Origin: Terriglobia bacterium
GTDB lineage: Bacteria > Acidobacteriota > Terriglobia > Terriglobales > Acidobacteriaceae
NCBI GenBank assembly: GCA_020073105.1
Contig: JAIQFW010000052.1
Coordinates: 1-39,677 of the forward strand
Length of the DNA: 39,677 nucleotides
Reading direction: 5' to 3'
In this document: piece by piece, positions 32,423 through 39,677 of the stretch
Position numbering within the stretch: position 1 is the stretch's first letter
How the letters are laid out: each line of letters opens with the position of its first letter
Program-made: the position numbers and the translations under genes
The notes under the pieces: generated by a model
The model's input: only the letters and a program-made list of their open reading frames with translations
Database searches by the model: none
What the model was told of the DNA's origin: nothing

Positions 32423-33409
32423 ATGAAACTCCTCATCGTCCTCCATCACCGCTTCGAGCTCTGGAACGCACCGGACTGGTTCGCTGAAAGACTGCGCAAG
32501 GACTTCCCTGATCTGGCAATCACTCACCTTTCTAGCTACGATCGCATCGACGCGGAAATCGCCGAAGCCGAAATCGCCGTCACCTGGTCGCTCCGCCCCG
32601 AGCAATTCGCCCTCGCGAAGAAGCTGCGGTGGATTCATTCGCCCGCCGCCGCTGTCCATCAACTCATGTTTCCAGAGCTCATGAACAGCGATGTCATCCT
32701 CACCAACGCCCGCGAGGTTCACGGCCCGGTCGTGGCCGAACATGTCATTGCCTTGATTTTCGCCCTCGCCAAAAAACTTCCCGATGCCGTCCGTCTGCAA
32801 GGAAAACGTGCCTGGGGTCAGGAGATTCTGTGGCGCGAGCGCCCTCGCCCGCGCGAAGTAGCCGGTTCAACCCTGGGTCTCGTTGGCGTTGGCAGCATCG
32901 GTCGCGAGGTCGCCAGGAAAGCCTCCGCGCTGGGCATGCGCGTCATCGCCGCTCGCGAAAACCCGGAGAAAGGAAGCCTCGAAGGCGTCGAACAGGTTTA
33001 CCCACCCTCCCAGCTCGAGCTTGTGCTGGGTCAATCTGACTATGTTGTCCTGGCCACGCCTGTCACTCCGGCCACTCGCGGCCTGATGAATTCCAACCGC
33101 CTGGCTCGAATGAAACCTGATGCGTGCCTGATCAACGTGGGACGTGGCCCTCTCGTAGACGAACGCGCCCTGGCCGACGCCTTACTCAATCACACGATCG
33201 GCGGGGCGGCCCTCGACGTCTTCGAAGAGGAACCCCTGCCTGCGGATTCGCCGCTGTGGAACTTGGAAAATCTGCTGATCACTCCCCACACTGCGGGTCT
33301 CACCGAAAAACTGTGGGAACGCCACTATGTCCTCCTCTCGGACAATCTGCGCCGCTACTTGGCGCACCAACCGCTCCGGGCCGTGGTGGATAAGAAAAGC
33401 GGCTACTGA
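32423..33409 (+). CDS. D-2-hydroxyacid dehydrogenase, NAD-dependent
   Basis: 328 residues in the D-isomer 2-hydroxyacid dehydrogenase family. The NAD-binding motif is GLVGVGSIGREVARK (about residues 153-167). The catalytic Arg is in NVGRGPLVDE, the Glu in DVFEEEPLP and the His in ITPHTAG, the expected R-E-H order. The substrate (glyoxylate, phosphoglycerate, hydroxypyruvate or other) cannot be told. It follows gpmI by 97 bases on the same strand and could act on a 3-phosphoglycerate-derived compound, but no ACT domain for serine feedback is present. Confidence 0.88.
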   Translation: MKLLIVLHHRFELWNAPDWFAERLRKDFPDLAITHLSSYDRIDAEIAEAEIAVTWSLRPEQFALAKKLRWIHSPAAAVHQLMFPELMNSDVILTNAREVHGPVVAEHVIALIFALAKKLPDAVRLQGKRAWGQEILWRERPRPREVAGSTLGLVGVGSIGREVARKASALGMRVIAARENPEKGSLEGVEQVYPPSQLELVLGQSDYVVLATPVTPATRGLMNSNRLARMKPDACLINVGRGPLVDERALADALLNHTIGGAALDVFEEEPLPADSPLWNLENLLITPHTAGLTEKLWERHYVLLSDNLRRYLAHQPLRAVVDKKSGY

Positions 33410-33513
33410 TGAATTGCCCCGGCCAACTGACCAATGAGTTACTACCCCTTACATTTAAGACTTTCCTTTTGCCCAGTGACCCGCTACAAAAACAGTAGGA
33501 TCGGGTTGATCTT

Positions 33514-33717
33514 GTGAAACGGCAGATCATGTTTTACGTTTTTCAAGCCACTGCCCTGTTTTGGGCCTTGGCGGTATGTTTGAGGACCGTGGATTTGGGC
33601 TGGAACCCGTTTACCGGCATCGGTCTGGGCATGTTCGGCGCCTTGCCGATTTCCTTCCTGGGCATTCGAATTCGAGCGCGGGATGTCCACAAGCAGGCGT
33701 CAGCCACCCCTTCCTGA
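33514..33717 (+). CDS. Small membrane protein, 67 residues
   Basis: GTG start at 33514. The peptide has a first membrane helix (IMFYVFQATALFWALAVCL) and a weaker second one (GIGLGMFGALPISFLGI), then a basic end. AGGA at 33497 is too far for an ideal ribosome site. I do not recognise a family. It lies between the dehydrogenase and bshC on the same strand, so it is plausible but not certain. Confidence 0.5.
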   Translation: MKRQIMFYVFQATALFWALAVCLRTVDLGWNPFTGIGLGMFGALPISFLGIRIRARDVHKQASATPS

Positions 33718-33849
33718 GCTTATTCCGGGTATGGTTGTTTGATCCTGCATCCCGCCGCCTTTTCAAACATCTGATCTATGACACGCCCGTAGAATGAGGC
33801 GTTGACTTTACATGAACTTCATCGTCCAAGGCTGTCAGGAGAAGAGCCG

Positions 33850-35466
33850 GTGAAATCGGACTGTTTGCCCTTCAGCCAGATTCCCCATACCACCCGGCTA
33901 TTCGCCGACTTCCTCTTCGATCATTCCAAGGTGCTACCGTTCTACCCGCGTTCTCCGTACTTCAACCAATGGTCAAAAGACGAGGCGTCCGCTGTGCATT
34001 ACGACGCCGATCGGCGCAAACAGGTTTCTGCAATCCTCGAGCGCCAGAACCAATCTTGGGGGGCCTCCGCCAGGACTCTGCAGAACATCGCCCGCCTGCG
34101 TGACGGCGCCGTGGCCATGGTCACCGGTCAACAGGTGGGACTGTTCGGGGGGCCGGCTTTCTCCATCTTCAAGGCCCTCACCGCCGTAAAATTGGCCGAG
34201 ATCGCGACCAAGAACGGTATCGACTGTGTCCCGGTGTTTTGGCTTGCCACGGAAGACCACGACCTGGACGAGATCAAGCACGTCGCCTTGCCCGGTCCCG
34301 ATGGTGCATTGCAACCTCTCATCGCGACTACTCAAGGCTTGCCTGACGCGCCCGTAGGTACCGTAACATTCGGCAGCGAGATCGAGTCGGTCGTCGATGC
34401 GGCCGCAGCCCTTCTGGGCGATTCTGAGGCGCTGGCCGTTTTGCGCGACGCCTACCGTCCTGGCGAGACCTTCGGCAGTGCTTTTGCCCGGCTCTTCGCA
34501 CGGTGGTTTGGTGATTGGGGGGTCATTCTGTTGGACGCTTCGGATCCCGACCTCCACCGCGTGGCAGCCCCTGTCTATCGCTCGGCGATTGAACGCGCTG
34601 CCGAACTGGATGACCGCCTCCTGGCTCGCGGCAAGCAACTGGAAACAGCCGGTTACCACCAGCAGGTCAAAGTCACTCCTTCGTCGACGTCGCTGTTCAC
34701 GCTGCGCAATGGCGCCCGGGTGCCAATTCACCGCCGCGTTAACGGGGGCGACAGCGAATTCATCATCGAAGAAGACAAGATCTCTCAGGCTGAATTGCTG
34801 GAACGGATTTCCGCATCCCCGCAAGACTTCAGTCCAAACGTGTTGCTCCGCCCGGTTGTGCAAGACTACTTGCTGCCGACTCTCGCCTATACCGGAGGTT
34901 CTGCGGAAGTTGCCTATTTCGCGCAAGCCGCCGTGGTGTACGAAGCACTGCTAGGGCGGGTCACCCCGGTGGTCCCACGTTTTTCCGCCACGCTGGTGGA
35001 ACCAAAACCTCAGACATTGGTGGATCGATACAAGCTAGTTCTGCCCGACCTCTTCCAGGGGCCGGAGCAACTGCGAGAACGCTTGGCTGCGCATGCTCTC
35101 CCCGGGGAGCTGCAGTCGGCCTTCGACGCTGCAAAAACTTCCCTGGAAAGATCGCTGGCCCCGATCCGCGACGCTCTCGCCCGCTTGGATAAAACTCTGG
35201 TGGATGCCGCCGACAATGCCAACTCAAAAATGCAGCATCAGCTGGAGAGCCTGCGTGCCCGGGCGGCCCGCGCCGAACTGCGTCAGAGCGAAGTTATCGA
35301 TCGCCATGCCGCGCTGCTCAGCAACACCCTGTTTCCCAACAAGACTCTTCAGGAACGCGAGATCGCCGGGGCCTACTTCATTTCACGTTATGGAACTGAG
35401 CTGCTTCGCAACCTGTACGATGCCATTCACCCCGACTGCCTCGACCATCAGGTAATCTGGTTGTAA
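33850..35466 (+). CDS. bshC: Bacillithiol biosynthesis cysteine-adding enzyme BshC
   Basis: 538 residues from GTG 33850, which has AGGAG at 33837-33841 eight bases upstream; the frame is open back to a TTG at 33802. BshC joins cysteine to glucosaminyl-malate to make bacillithiol. Recognisable are VTGQQVGLFGGPAFSIFKALTA (about 90-111), VPVFWLATEDHDLDEI and VLLRPVVQDYLLPTLAYTGG SAEVAYFAQ, with a long coiled coil near 430-480 and FPNKTLQEREI near the end. Bacillithiol is the low-molecular thiol in acidobacteria as well as in Firmicutes. BshA and BshB are not here. It supports a redox role for thiol partners in this genome. Confidence 0.95.
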   Translation: MKSDCLPFSQIPHTTRLFADFLFDHSKVLPFYPRSPYFNQWSKDEASAVHYDADRRKQVSAILERQNQSWGASARTLQNIARLRDGAVAMVTGQQVGLFGGPAFSIFKALTAVKLAEIATKNGIDCVPVFWLATEDHDLDEIKHVALPGPDGALQPLIATTQGLPDAPVGTVTFGSEIESVVDAAAALLGDSEALAVLRDAYRPGETFGSAFARLFARWFGDWGVILLDASDPDLHRVAAPVYRSAIERAAELDDRLLARGKQLETAGYHQQVKVTPSSTSLFTLRNGARVPIHRRVNGGDSEFIIEEDKISQAELLERISASPQDFSPNVLLRPVVQDYLLPTLAYTGGSAEVAYFAQAAVVYEALLGRVTPVVPRFSATLVEPKPQTLVDRYKLVLPDLFQGPEQLRERLAAHALPGELQSAFDAAKTSLERSLAPIRDALARLDKTLVDAADNANSKMQHQLESLRARAARAELRQSEVIDRHAALLSNTLFPNKTLQEREIAGAYFISRYGTELLRNLYDAIHPDCLDHQVIWL

Positions 35467-35477
35467 ATTTTGATCCC

Positions 35478-35539
35478 TGTCATCCTGAGCGAAGCATGAA
35501 CTCCGCGCAGCGGAGTTCATGCGAAGTCGAAGGACCCCT
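35478..35539. repeat. Dispersed GTCATCCTGAGCGAAG repeat with perfect hairpin
   Basis: TGTCATCCTGAGCGAAG leads into CATGAACTCCGC (35495-35506) / GCGGAGTTCATG (35510-35521), a perfect 12-base stem with GCA loop, then GCGAAGTCGAAGGACCCCT. The same outer words occur at 14441 and, in part, at 37747. Convergent gene ends flank it, so it may also stop transcription. Confidence 0.75.
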
Positions 35540-35604
35540 ACCCCCTCAACTTCTGCAAGACAGGCGCTAGGCATCCTCTCATCTGCTCAACGGGGAGCCA
35601 CACC

Positions 35605-36273
35605 TCACAGCCTCTCCTCCAACTCCTCCAACGACTCTACTCGCGTCACACCGCTCTCCCGGTACGCCCCAGCCACATCAAACAGCATCGCCTGCATCCG
35701 TGCTTGGGTCGCGCCCAGATAATCGACCGAATAGACATCGCCGACGTATAGGCTCTCTTCCGGCTTCGCGTTCATGGCCCGCAGGGCCGCCTCAAAGATC
35801 GCTGGGTGCGGCTTTTCGTAACCCACCAAACCCGAATCGGTGATCGACGCAAAGCAATCGGCGATCCGGCATCGTCCCAACACGTCTGCAATCTTGCCGT
35901 CCGCATTGGAGATCACTGCCAGCCGGTAGCGTTTTCCCAGGCGTTGCAGCAGTTCGCGGGTCCCTGGCCGGATCTCGCACCAGTTGGCAGAAATCTGCGT
36001 AGCCTTCATCAGCGAGTCGCGGAGTGTGCTGTCTTCCAGACCGAGCTGTTCGAGCAGGCGGGAATAGAACATGTACCAGAAACCATGGTCGACCGGGCCG
36101 CCATGTTGCACGATGTCGTCAAACTTCGGCTTAGTGAGCCGCTCGACTGCATGCCACTGCTCGAGACTCGGTGTCAGGTTCCGTTTGTGAAGCAGCGCCA
36201 AGATCTGCGTACGGTCGGGGAAGAGAAGCGTGTTGCCAACGTCAAAGAAGATCGTTTTCAGCAAAAGAGTCAT
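35605..36273 (-). CDS. HAD-superfamily hydrolase
   Basis: 222 residues. Motif I is FFDVGNTLL (Asp10; the usual second Asp of DxD is replaced by Asn in the pattern DVGNT, common in this subfamily). The helical cap follows, motif II is VISNAD, motif III is the Lys in GYEKPHPAIF, and motif IV is VGDVYSVDYLGA. The layout matches phosphoglycolate-phosphatase or haloacid-type HAD proteins. The substrate is unknown. A GGAAG ribosome site precedes the ATG. Confidence 0.86.
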   Translation of the reverse strand: MTLLLKTIFFDVGNTLLFPDRTQILALLHKRNLTPSLEQWHAVERLTKPKFDDIVQHGGPVDHGFWYMFYSRLLEQLGLEDSTLRDSLMKATQISANWCEIRPGTRELLQRLGKRYRLAVISNADGKIADVLGRCRIADCFASITDSGLVGYEKPHPAIFEAALRAMNAKPEESLYVGDVYSVDYLGATQARMQAMLFDVAGAYRESGVTRVESLEELEERL

Positions 36274-36320
36274 TCTCTTCCATATTCACACGAGACCGGG
36301 TTTGTCGTCACTAACCGCGG

Positions 36321-36360
36321 GTGCCCCGTTCTTTCGCGCTTTTTGCGAAAGGGCGGGCAC
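36321..36360. repeat. Long hairpin between HAD and permease genes
   Basis: Outer arms GTGCCC (36321-36326) / GGGCAC (36355-36360) and inner arms CTTTCGC (36331-36337) / GCGAAAG (36345-36351) with a T-rich loop. It is on the 5' side of the HAD gene and the 3' side of the permease gene, both minus strand, and may end the permease transcript. It also resembles a repeat. Confidence 0.6.
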
Positions 36361-36384
36361 GAAGGAGCCCCCCGATGGAGTTCG

Positions 36385-37752
36385 CTAAACCTGACTAGCC
36401 CGCATCTTCCGCCTTCTCCAAATCCATAAATACGCCGCCGGCCCTGACACCAGCGTCAGGATTCCCCACAGCCGTGTCGCCGGATCGCTGTTGATCATCG
36501 CCCAGGCAAACAATAACGTAGGCACAACCACCATTGCGACCGCCGCCTTCGCGCCTCCCGGAGCCCGAAAGCTTCTGGGCGCGTCCGCAAACTTCCGCCG
36601 CATCTGCCAAAACGAGAGCAGGGTCAGAAACGACGTCGCCATGCGCGCCCAAGCATACACGGCAATCAGTTGTGGGACGCTGAACACAGCGAGAACTGCG
36701 CAGAACGCCGTGGACAACAGTATCGATCGCACCGGCGTGCCAAACTTCTCGCTCACCTTCGCCAGCCCCGAATGTAGATACCCATCCTCCGCCATGGTCA
36801 ACGGCACGCGCGTCACCGAAAGAATCGTGCTCTCAAGCAGAACAAACGTCCCGATCACCGCGCCCACGAACATGGCCGTCCCTAGCCATTCGCCTCCGAC
36901 AAGCCGCGCCGCCGTCACCAGGTATCCCGTTTCCCACTTCTGCCAGTTCCCCAAGGCCGCCAGTCCCGCAGAGAAGGGAAGGAAGTAGCTCACCACAGCC
37001 AGCGGCACCGCAATGGCCAGCCCCAGCGGAAAATTGCGTTCCGGCTCCCGTACCTCTTCAATCACCGTCGACAGCTGTTCGTAGCCGGCATAGGACCACA
37101 GGGCTATCGCCAGTCCCACGCCATAGGCTTCGCGCCACGGCCGGCCAGCAGGAAACCAAGGGACAAAGGGGTTGAATTGGGCGTGGTGATAGCCTTTGAA
37201 AACGAAGATCACCAGCGGAACAAACATGACCGCTAACAGCACCACCGTCAATTCGCCCACCACCTGGATCCCCAGGATGTTGATGCCGGCCACAATCAAC
37301 AGAAAGAAAAATGCCAGCAGCCAATGGTCCATGCGCGAATGCAACGGAATCCAGTTGTCGACATAATCCGCCATAGCGACGCCATAGGCGGCGCTCATCA
37401 GGAAGCTTCCCGTCCAGTTCCACCATCCGGCTTGAAAACCCCAGAAGTCCCCCAGCGCCGCCCGGCTCCAGCGATAGAAGCCTCCCTCGACCGGCATGAT
37501 GGTCGCCATCTCCGCCGCCGCCAAAGCGATCGGCACCGAGAATAACAACGGCACCAGCAAGAGAAAGACCAGCGCGACGCCCGGGCCGGAGGTGGAAATC
37601 ATGGATTCCACCCCGAAGGGTCCGCCTGTGCAATAAGCAAACAACACCGCCACGAAGGGAATCAGGCCGATACGGCGCAGGTTATGGGTAGGCGGGGAAG
37701 AAGGTAAAGTAGCGGGATTCTGGCTCGATGTCGTCGATGCGGATCGTGTCAT
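36385..37752 (-). CDS. APC-family amino-acid permease
   Basis: 455 residues with about 12 membrane helices. The first helix motif is FVAVLFAYCTGGPFGVESMI, matching the TM1 substrate-binding break of APC transporters. Later comes GFYRWSRAALGDFWGFQAGWW, characteristic of the family. TM6-like IALWSYAGYEQLSTVIEEVREPERNFP has the conserved E-x-x-x-P loop. The likely substrates are amino acids or polyamines, taken up by proton symport. The N-terminal 25 residues are Ser/Thr/Pro-rich; the ATG lies inside a dispersed repeat at 37747-37809, which may have recruited the start codon. Confidence 0.9.
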   Translation of the reverse strand: MTRSASTTSSQNPATLPSSPPTHNLRRIGLIPFVAVLFAYCTGGPFGVESMISTSGPGVALVFLLLVPLLFSVPIALAAAEMATIMPVEGGFYRWSRAALGDFWGFQAGWWNWTGSFLMSAAYGVAMADYVDNWIPLHSRMDHWLLAFFFLLIVAGINILGIQVVGELTVVLLAVMFVPLVIFVFKGYHHAQFNPFVPWFPAGRPWREAYGVGLAIALWSYAGYEQLSTVIEEVREPERNFPLGLAIAVPLAVVSYFLPFSAGLAALGNWQKWETGYLVTAARLVGGEWLGTAMFVGAVIGTFVLLESTILSVTRVPLTMAEDGYLHSGLAKVSEKFGTPVRSILLSTAFCAVLAVFSVPQLIAVYAWARMATSFLTLLSFWQMRRKFADAPRSFRAPGGAKAAVAMVVVPTLLFAWAMINSDPATRLWGILTLVSGPAAYLWIWRRRKMRASQV

Positions 37753-37809
37753 GCTGAGCGAGGATTGAGCTTCGCGGAGCGACGCTCAACCGCAGTCGAA
37801 GCATCCCTG
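37747..37809. repeat. Dispersed repeat, diverged copy with nested hairpin
   Basis: TGTCATGCTGAGCGAGG opens the copy, then TTGAGC (37765-37770) / GCTCAA (37784-37789) enclosing TCGC (37772-37775) / GCGA (37779-37782), then CAGTCGAAGCATCCCT. The outer words correspond to those at 35478. The permease start codon is its first few bases on the minus strand. Confidence 0.65.
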
Positions 37810-37840
37810 CTTGCTCCCCGAATTGTACCGGAAAGGAAGG

Positions 37841-37860
37841 GCACGGCTTCCGCCGTGCCG
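37841..37860. terminator. Hairpin downstream of the oxidase operon
   Basis: GGCACGG (37841-37847) / CCGTGCC (37854-37860), loop of six. It begins seven bases after the operon's last stop on the minus strand. No U-tract follows. It resembles the second hairpin at 20531-20550. Confidence 0.5.
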
Positions 37861-37867
37861 GGGTAAC

Positions 37868-38113
37868 TTAGGTCAGATCTTGTCGCGACAGGTCCTCATC
37901 GCGCTTCTTGCCGTAGTGAAAGGCGAGACCTACCCCCAGAGTCATGAACCCTACCGGAGGCACCAGTAATACCAGGATTCCGCGGCTGATGGCGCGTTGT
38001 CCGTCCTTGGTGGTTCCCGCGGCATTGCTGTAGCACATGGCGCAACCCTGGGCAAACGCAGGTGCCGCCCATAGGAGACCCGTCAGCCCGATTGTCAGCA
38101 ATCGAAGTTTCAT
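37868..38113 (-). CDS. Exported CxxC mini-protein of the oxidase operon
   Basis: 81 residues from ATG 38113, which overlaps the stop of the upstream subunit gene by four bases (ATGA). A longer frame to 38203 would run through that gene. It has a signal-like segment (LLTIGLTGLLWAAPAFA) followed at once by QGCAMCYSNA, a CxxC motif with Met between, then a membrane helix (GILVLLVPPVGFMTLGVGLAF) and a charged tail. The CxxC should face the periplasm. The Cys/Met pattern suggests copper or redox chemistry, perhaps helping oxidase assembly, but no experimental function is known to me. Confidence 0.75.
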   Translation of the reverse strand: MKLRLLTIGLTGLLWAAPAFAQGCAMCYSNAAGTTKDGQRAISRGILVLLVPPVGFMTLGVGLAFHYGKKRDEDLSRQDLT

Positions 38114-38421
38114 TTCACGCCCAGATGAATGATGCGGAAAGCATCGGCAAAGAAAACACACATCAGGCACAAGCAAATACACACGGCGACCATCATTACC
38201 CATTTCATCGCCGCAATTTCATACTTCAGATGCATGAACCAGCCGATGATCAGGGCCGACTTGATGACCGACAGAATCATCAGCGCTTCCAGCATCCGGA
38301 TCGGCTGAAATACCTGCCTGTAGGCGAGGACCACTTCCACGGCCGTTAGCAGAAGCAGCGCTCCCCACACCCAGAAATACTGCCCCTTGCCCTCATCATG
38401 CGTGTCTGCGACTGTATGCAT
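38110..38421 (-). CDS. Cytochrome c oxidase subunit IV (bacterial caa3-type)
   Basis: 103 residues with three membrane helices (FWVWGALLLLTAVEVVLAY, MLEALMILSVIKSALIIGWFMHL and MKWVMMVAVCICLCLMCVFF). The E in LLTAVEVVLAY and the FMHLKYE sequence are family hallmarks of the small subunit that stabilises subunits I and III. It has a four-base overlap with the downstream CxxC gene and follows subunit III by 60 bases. Confidence 0.85.
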   Translation of the reverse strand: MHTVADTHDEGKGQYFWVWGALLLLTAVEVVLAYRQVFQPIRMLEALMILSVIKSALIIGWFMHLKYEIAAMKWVMMVAVCICLCLMCVFFADAFRIIHLGVK

Positions 38422-38439
38422 CGTTGGCCTGCCCCCAAT

Positions 38440-38475
38440 CTTCCTCTGTGAACTCTGTGTCCTCTGTGGTTTGGT
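38440..38475. repeat. CTCTGTG repeat unit inside the oxidase operon
   Basis: On the plus strand the tract reads CTCTGTGAACTCTGTGTCCT then CTGTGG. It fills the gap between two minus-strand oxidase genes and belongs with the units at 30614, 32381 and 39264. Confidence 0.5.
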
Positions 38476-38481
38476 TTTGTC

Positions 38482-39243
38482 CTATCCCTGCACTCGCGTC
38501 GACATCAGATACACCAGCGGGAAGATAAACATCCAGACTAAATCGACAAAGTGCCAGTACAGCCCGGAAATCTCCACATCGTGCGCGTCGTAATCTTTAG
38601 GCTTGAGAAACAGGATGACCGCCGCCACCGCCGTCGCAATCAGCAGTACGTGAACGCCGGTATGAAACACGTTGTCCGCCGGAGTCGCAAAGAACACGAT
38701 CGCCCAAATCACCAGCAGGATCGGCAAGAATTTCTTCCGCAACGCGACCACGCCCAGATAGATGACCCCAATAGTGACGTGCAGCATGTGCATGCCAGTC
38801 AGGGTAAAGAAAGTGCCTCCGAACTGCGGTACGTTCGCAGCCCAGGGATTCTTGAAGGGCGTCATACCTTCTTCGATCAGCTTGCTCCACTCCATGCCGT
38901 GCAACACCACGAAAGCTGAGCCAAACAACATGGTGAACAGTATCCAGTTACGCGTCCAACTGCGGTCCCCTCTCCTGGCCGCGAGCACCCCCAACACCAT
39001 GGTCAGGGAACTGGAGAGCAGACACCCCGTCATAATGGTGGCGTTGATGATGCTCTCTTTGTGGAATGGCGTGGGCCAGTCGGGATTGGAAATTCGCCCG
39101 TAGCTGTAGGCAAACAGCAACGCTCCAAACGTCAGCGTATCGGAGAGTAGGAACAACCACATCCCGATCTTCTTGGAATAGGTGCCAAACAGGGACGGCT
39201 CGTAAGCTCCCGCTATCCCGTGCTGCACCGCGATGTCAGCCAT
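38482..39243 (-). CDS. coxC: Cytochrome c oxidase subunit III
   Basis: 253 residues with seven membrane helices. Typical landmarks are IGMWLFLLSDTLTFGALLFAY, the conserved helix near VVLHGMEW, then FFTLTGMHMLHVTIGVIYLG and the C-terminal YWHFVDLVWMFIFPLVYL. Subunit III supports proton uptake and stability of the haem-copper core. The catalytic subunits should lie beyond the window end. The gene next upstream encodes another subunit III-like protein, so the locus has two. Confidence 0.9.
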   Translation of the reverse strand: MADIAVQHGIAGAYEPSLFGTYSKKIGMWLFLLSDTLTFGALLFAYSYGRISNPDWPTPFHKESIINATIMTGCLLSSSLTMVLGVLAARRGDRSWTRNWILFTMLFGSAFVVLHGMEWSKLIEEGMTPFKNPWAANVPQFGGTFFTLTGMHMLHVTIGVIYLGVVALRKKFLPILLVIWAIVFFATPADNVFHTGVHVLLIATAVAAVILFLKPKDYDAHDVEISGLYWHFVDLVWMFIFPLVYLMSTRVQG

Positions 39244-39263
39244 GTCGTCAGTCTCCCCTTAGC

Positions 39264-39295
39264 TTTCCTCTGTGGCCCCTGTGTCCCCTGTGGTA
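39264..39295. repeat. CTCTGTGG repeat unit
   Basis: Three near-identical words (CTCTGTGGCC, CCTGTGTCCC, CTGTGGTAAT) between the two subunit III genes. It belongs to the same family as the units at 30614, 32381 and 38440. Confidence 0.45.
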
Positions 39296-39302
39296 ATCGT
39301 CT

Positions 39303-39677
39303 TCACTGCATGAACCACAACAGCGCAAAGATGCCGACCCACAACAGAAACATGAAATGCCAGTACCAGGCCGTCACATCCACTACAATTCGCCGCCCCT
39401 CCACCGGCCTCCGGAGCAGGGAAACGACCGCCGCGTAAAGCAGAACCAGCACCCCGCCCAGCAGGTGGATCCCGTGGGCTGCAGTCAGCAGGTAAACGAA
39501 CGAACTGCTGGCGCTGGTCGCAACATAAAAACCGCGATCAGCCAACTCCCGCCACGCCAACCACTGCCCGGTCAGAAATCCACCACCCAAGAGGACGGTC
39601 ACCGCCAGCCACGGAAACCCGCGTCCCTCTCCTAGAGAGACACCCGGGATCGAACGTACCGGAGCCAGGGCCGCCTG
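39303..39677 (-). CDS. Second haem-copper oxidase subunit III-like protein, C-terminal part
   Basis: The frame is open from 39677 to the stop, 124 codons, and has no start in view, so the gene enters from outside. It contains LAVTVLLGGGFLTGQWLAW, FVYLLTAAHGIHLLGGVLVLL (the conserved AAHGxHLxxG helix), and ends VTAWYWHFMFLLWVGIFALLWFM. These are helices five to seven of subunit III. Two adjacent subunit III genes occur, as I recall, in acidobacterial caa3 / alternative-complex III loci. Confidence 0.85.
   Translation of the reverse strand, partial: QAALAPVRSIPGVSLGEGRGFPWLAVTVLLGGGFLTGQWLAWRELADRGFYVATSASSSFVYLLTAAHGIHLLGGVLVLLYAAVVSLLRRPVEGRRIVVDVTAWYWHFMFLLWVGIFALLWFMQ

Noticed and set aside
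33973-34926. A 317-residue minus-strand ORF
   Set aside because: Antisense shadow of bshC.

Overview
The window (39,677 bases, GC-rich) reads as chromosomal DNA from a diderm soil-type bacterium, most likely an acidobacterium of the Koribacter/Terriglobus type. This is an inference from gene content: a one-piece LptF-LptG permease, bacillithiol synthesis (BshC), a bactofilin, FG-GAP and YVTN beta-propeller exported proteins, a MsbA-like exporter, a menaquinone-type MenC, and many short hairpin repeats between genes. No rRNA, tRNA, CRISPR array, transposase or phage gene was seen. No gene-free stretch exceeds about 250 bases.

Layout. 1-5.8 kb: the start of glpD (minus), then mazG / GNAT acetyltransferase / menC (plus, first two overlapping), an exported hypothetical protein (minus), and a bactofilin followed by a methyltransferase (plus). 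5.9-10.7 kb: a minus-strand run of flavoprotein, methyltransferase, ABC exporter, two micro-proteins and a Spy/CpxP-like periplasmic protein. 10.86-13 kb: a two-component system, divergent from the CpxP-like gene as in the enterobacterial cpxP/cpxRA locus. 13.2-23 kb: a YVTN lipoprotein, a hypothetical gene, lptFG and glgB (minus), an AraC regulator, a VOC protein, a broken beta-propeller gene and an FG-GAP protein. 23.1-27.1 kb: a GH57 glucan enzyme, a PilZ protein, and a minus-strand pair made of a TrbI/VirB10-like exported protein and a peroxiredoxin-like gene. 27.3-33.4 kb: enolase, a VapBC toxin-antitoxin pair, a DinB-fold protein, a DUF2059 protein, gpmI and a 2-hydroxyacid dehydrogenase. 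33.5-37.8 kb: a small membrane protein, bshC, a HAD hydrolase and an APC permease. 37.9-39.7 kb: the end of a haem-copper oxidase operon (minus).

The most important observation is at 26,597-27,115. Two apparent open-reading-frame pieces are one gene, interrupted by an in-frame TGA exactly where a thioredoxin-fold enzyme would carry the first cysteine of a W-C-x-x-C site (W-TGA-P-N-C). A stem-loop with a GUU loop starts about 20 bases after the TGA. This is best explained as a selenocysteine-containing peroxiredoxin-like protein, which routine annotation would call truncated or a pseudogene.

Other points: an array of GTAAA-like half-sites at the CpxP/CpxR divergent promoter; a methyltransferase/flavoprotein pair like those that tailor type III polyketides but with no polyketide synthase beside it; a probably leaderless vapB promoter with a palindrome between -35 and -10; a CxxC-bearing mini-protein in the oxidase operon; and several families of dispersed intergenic repeats, one copy of which supplies the start codon of the permease gene.
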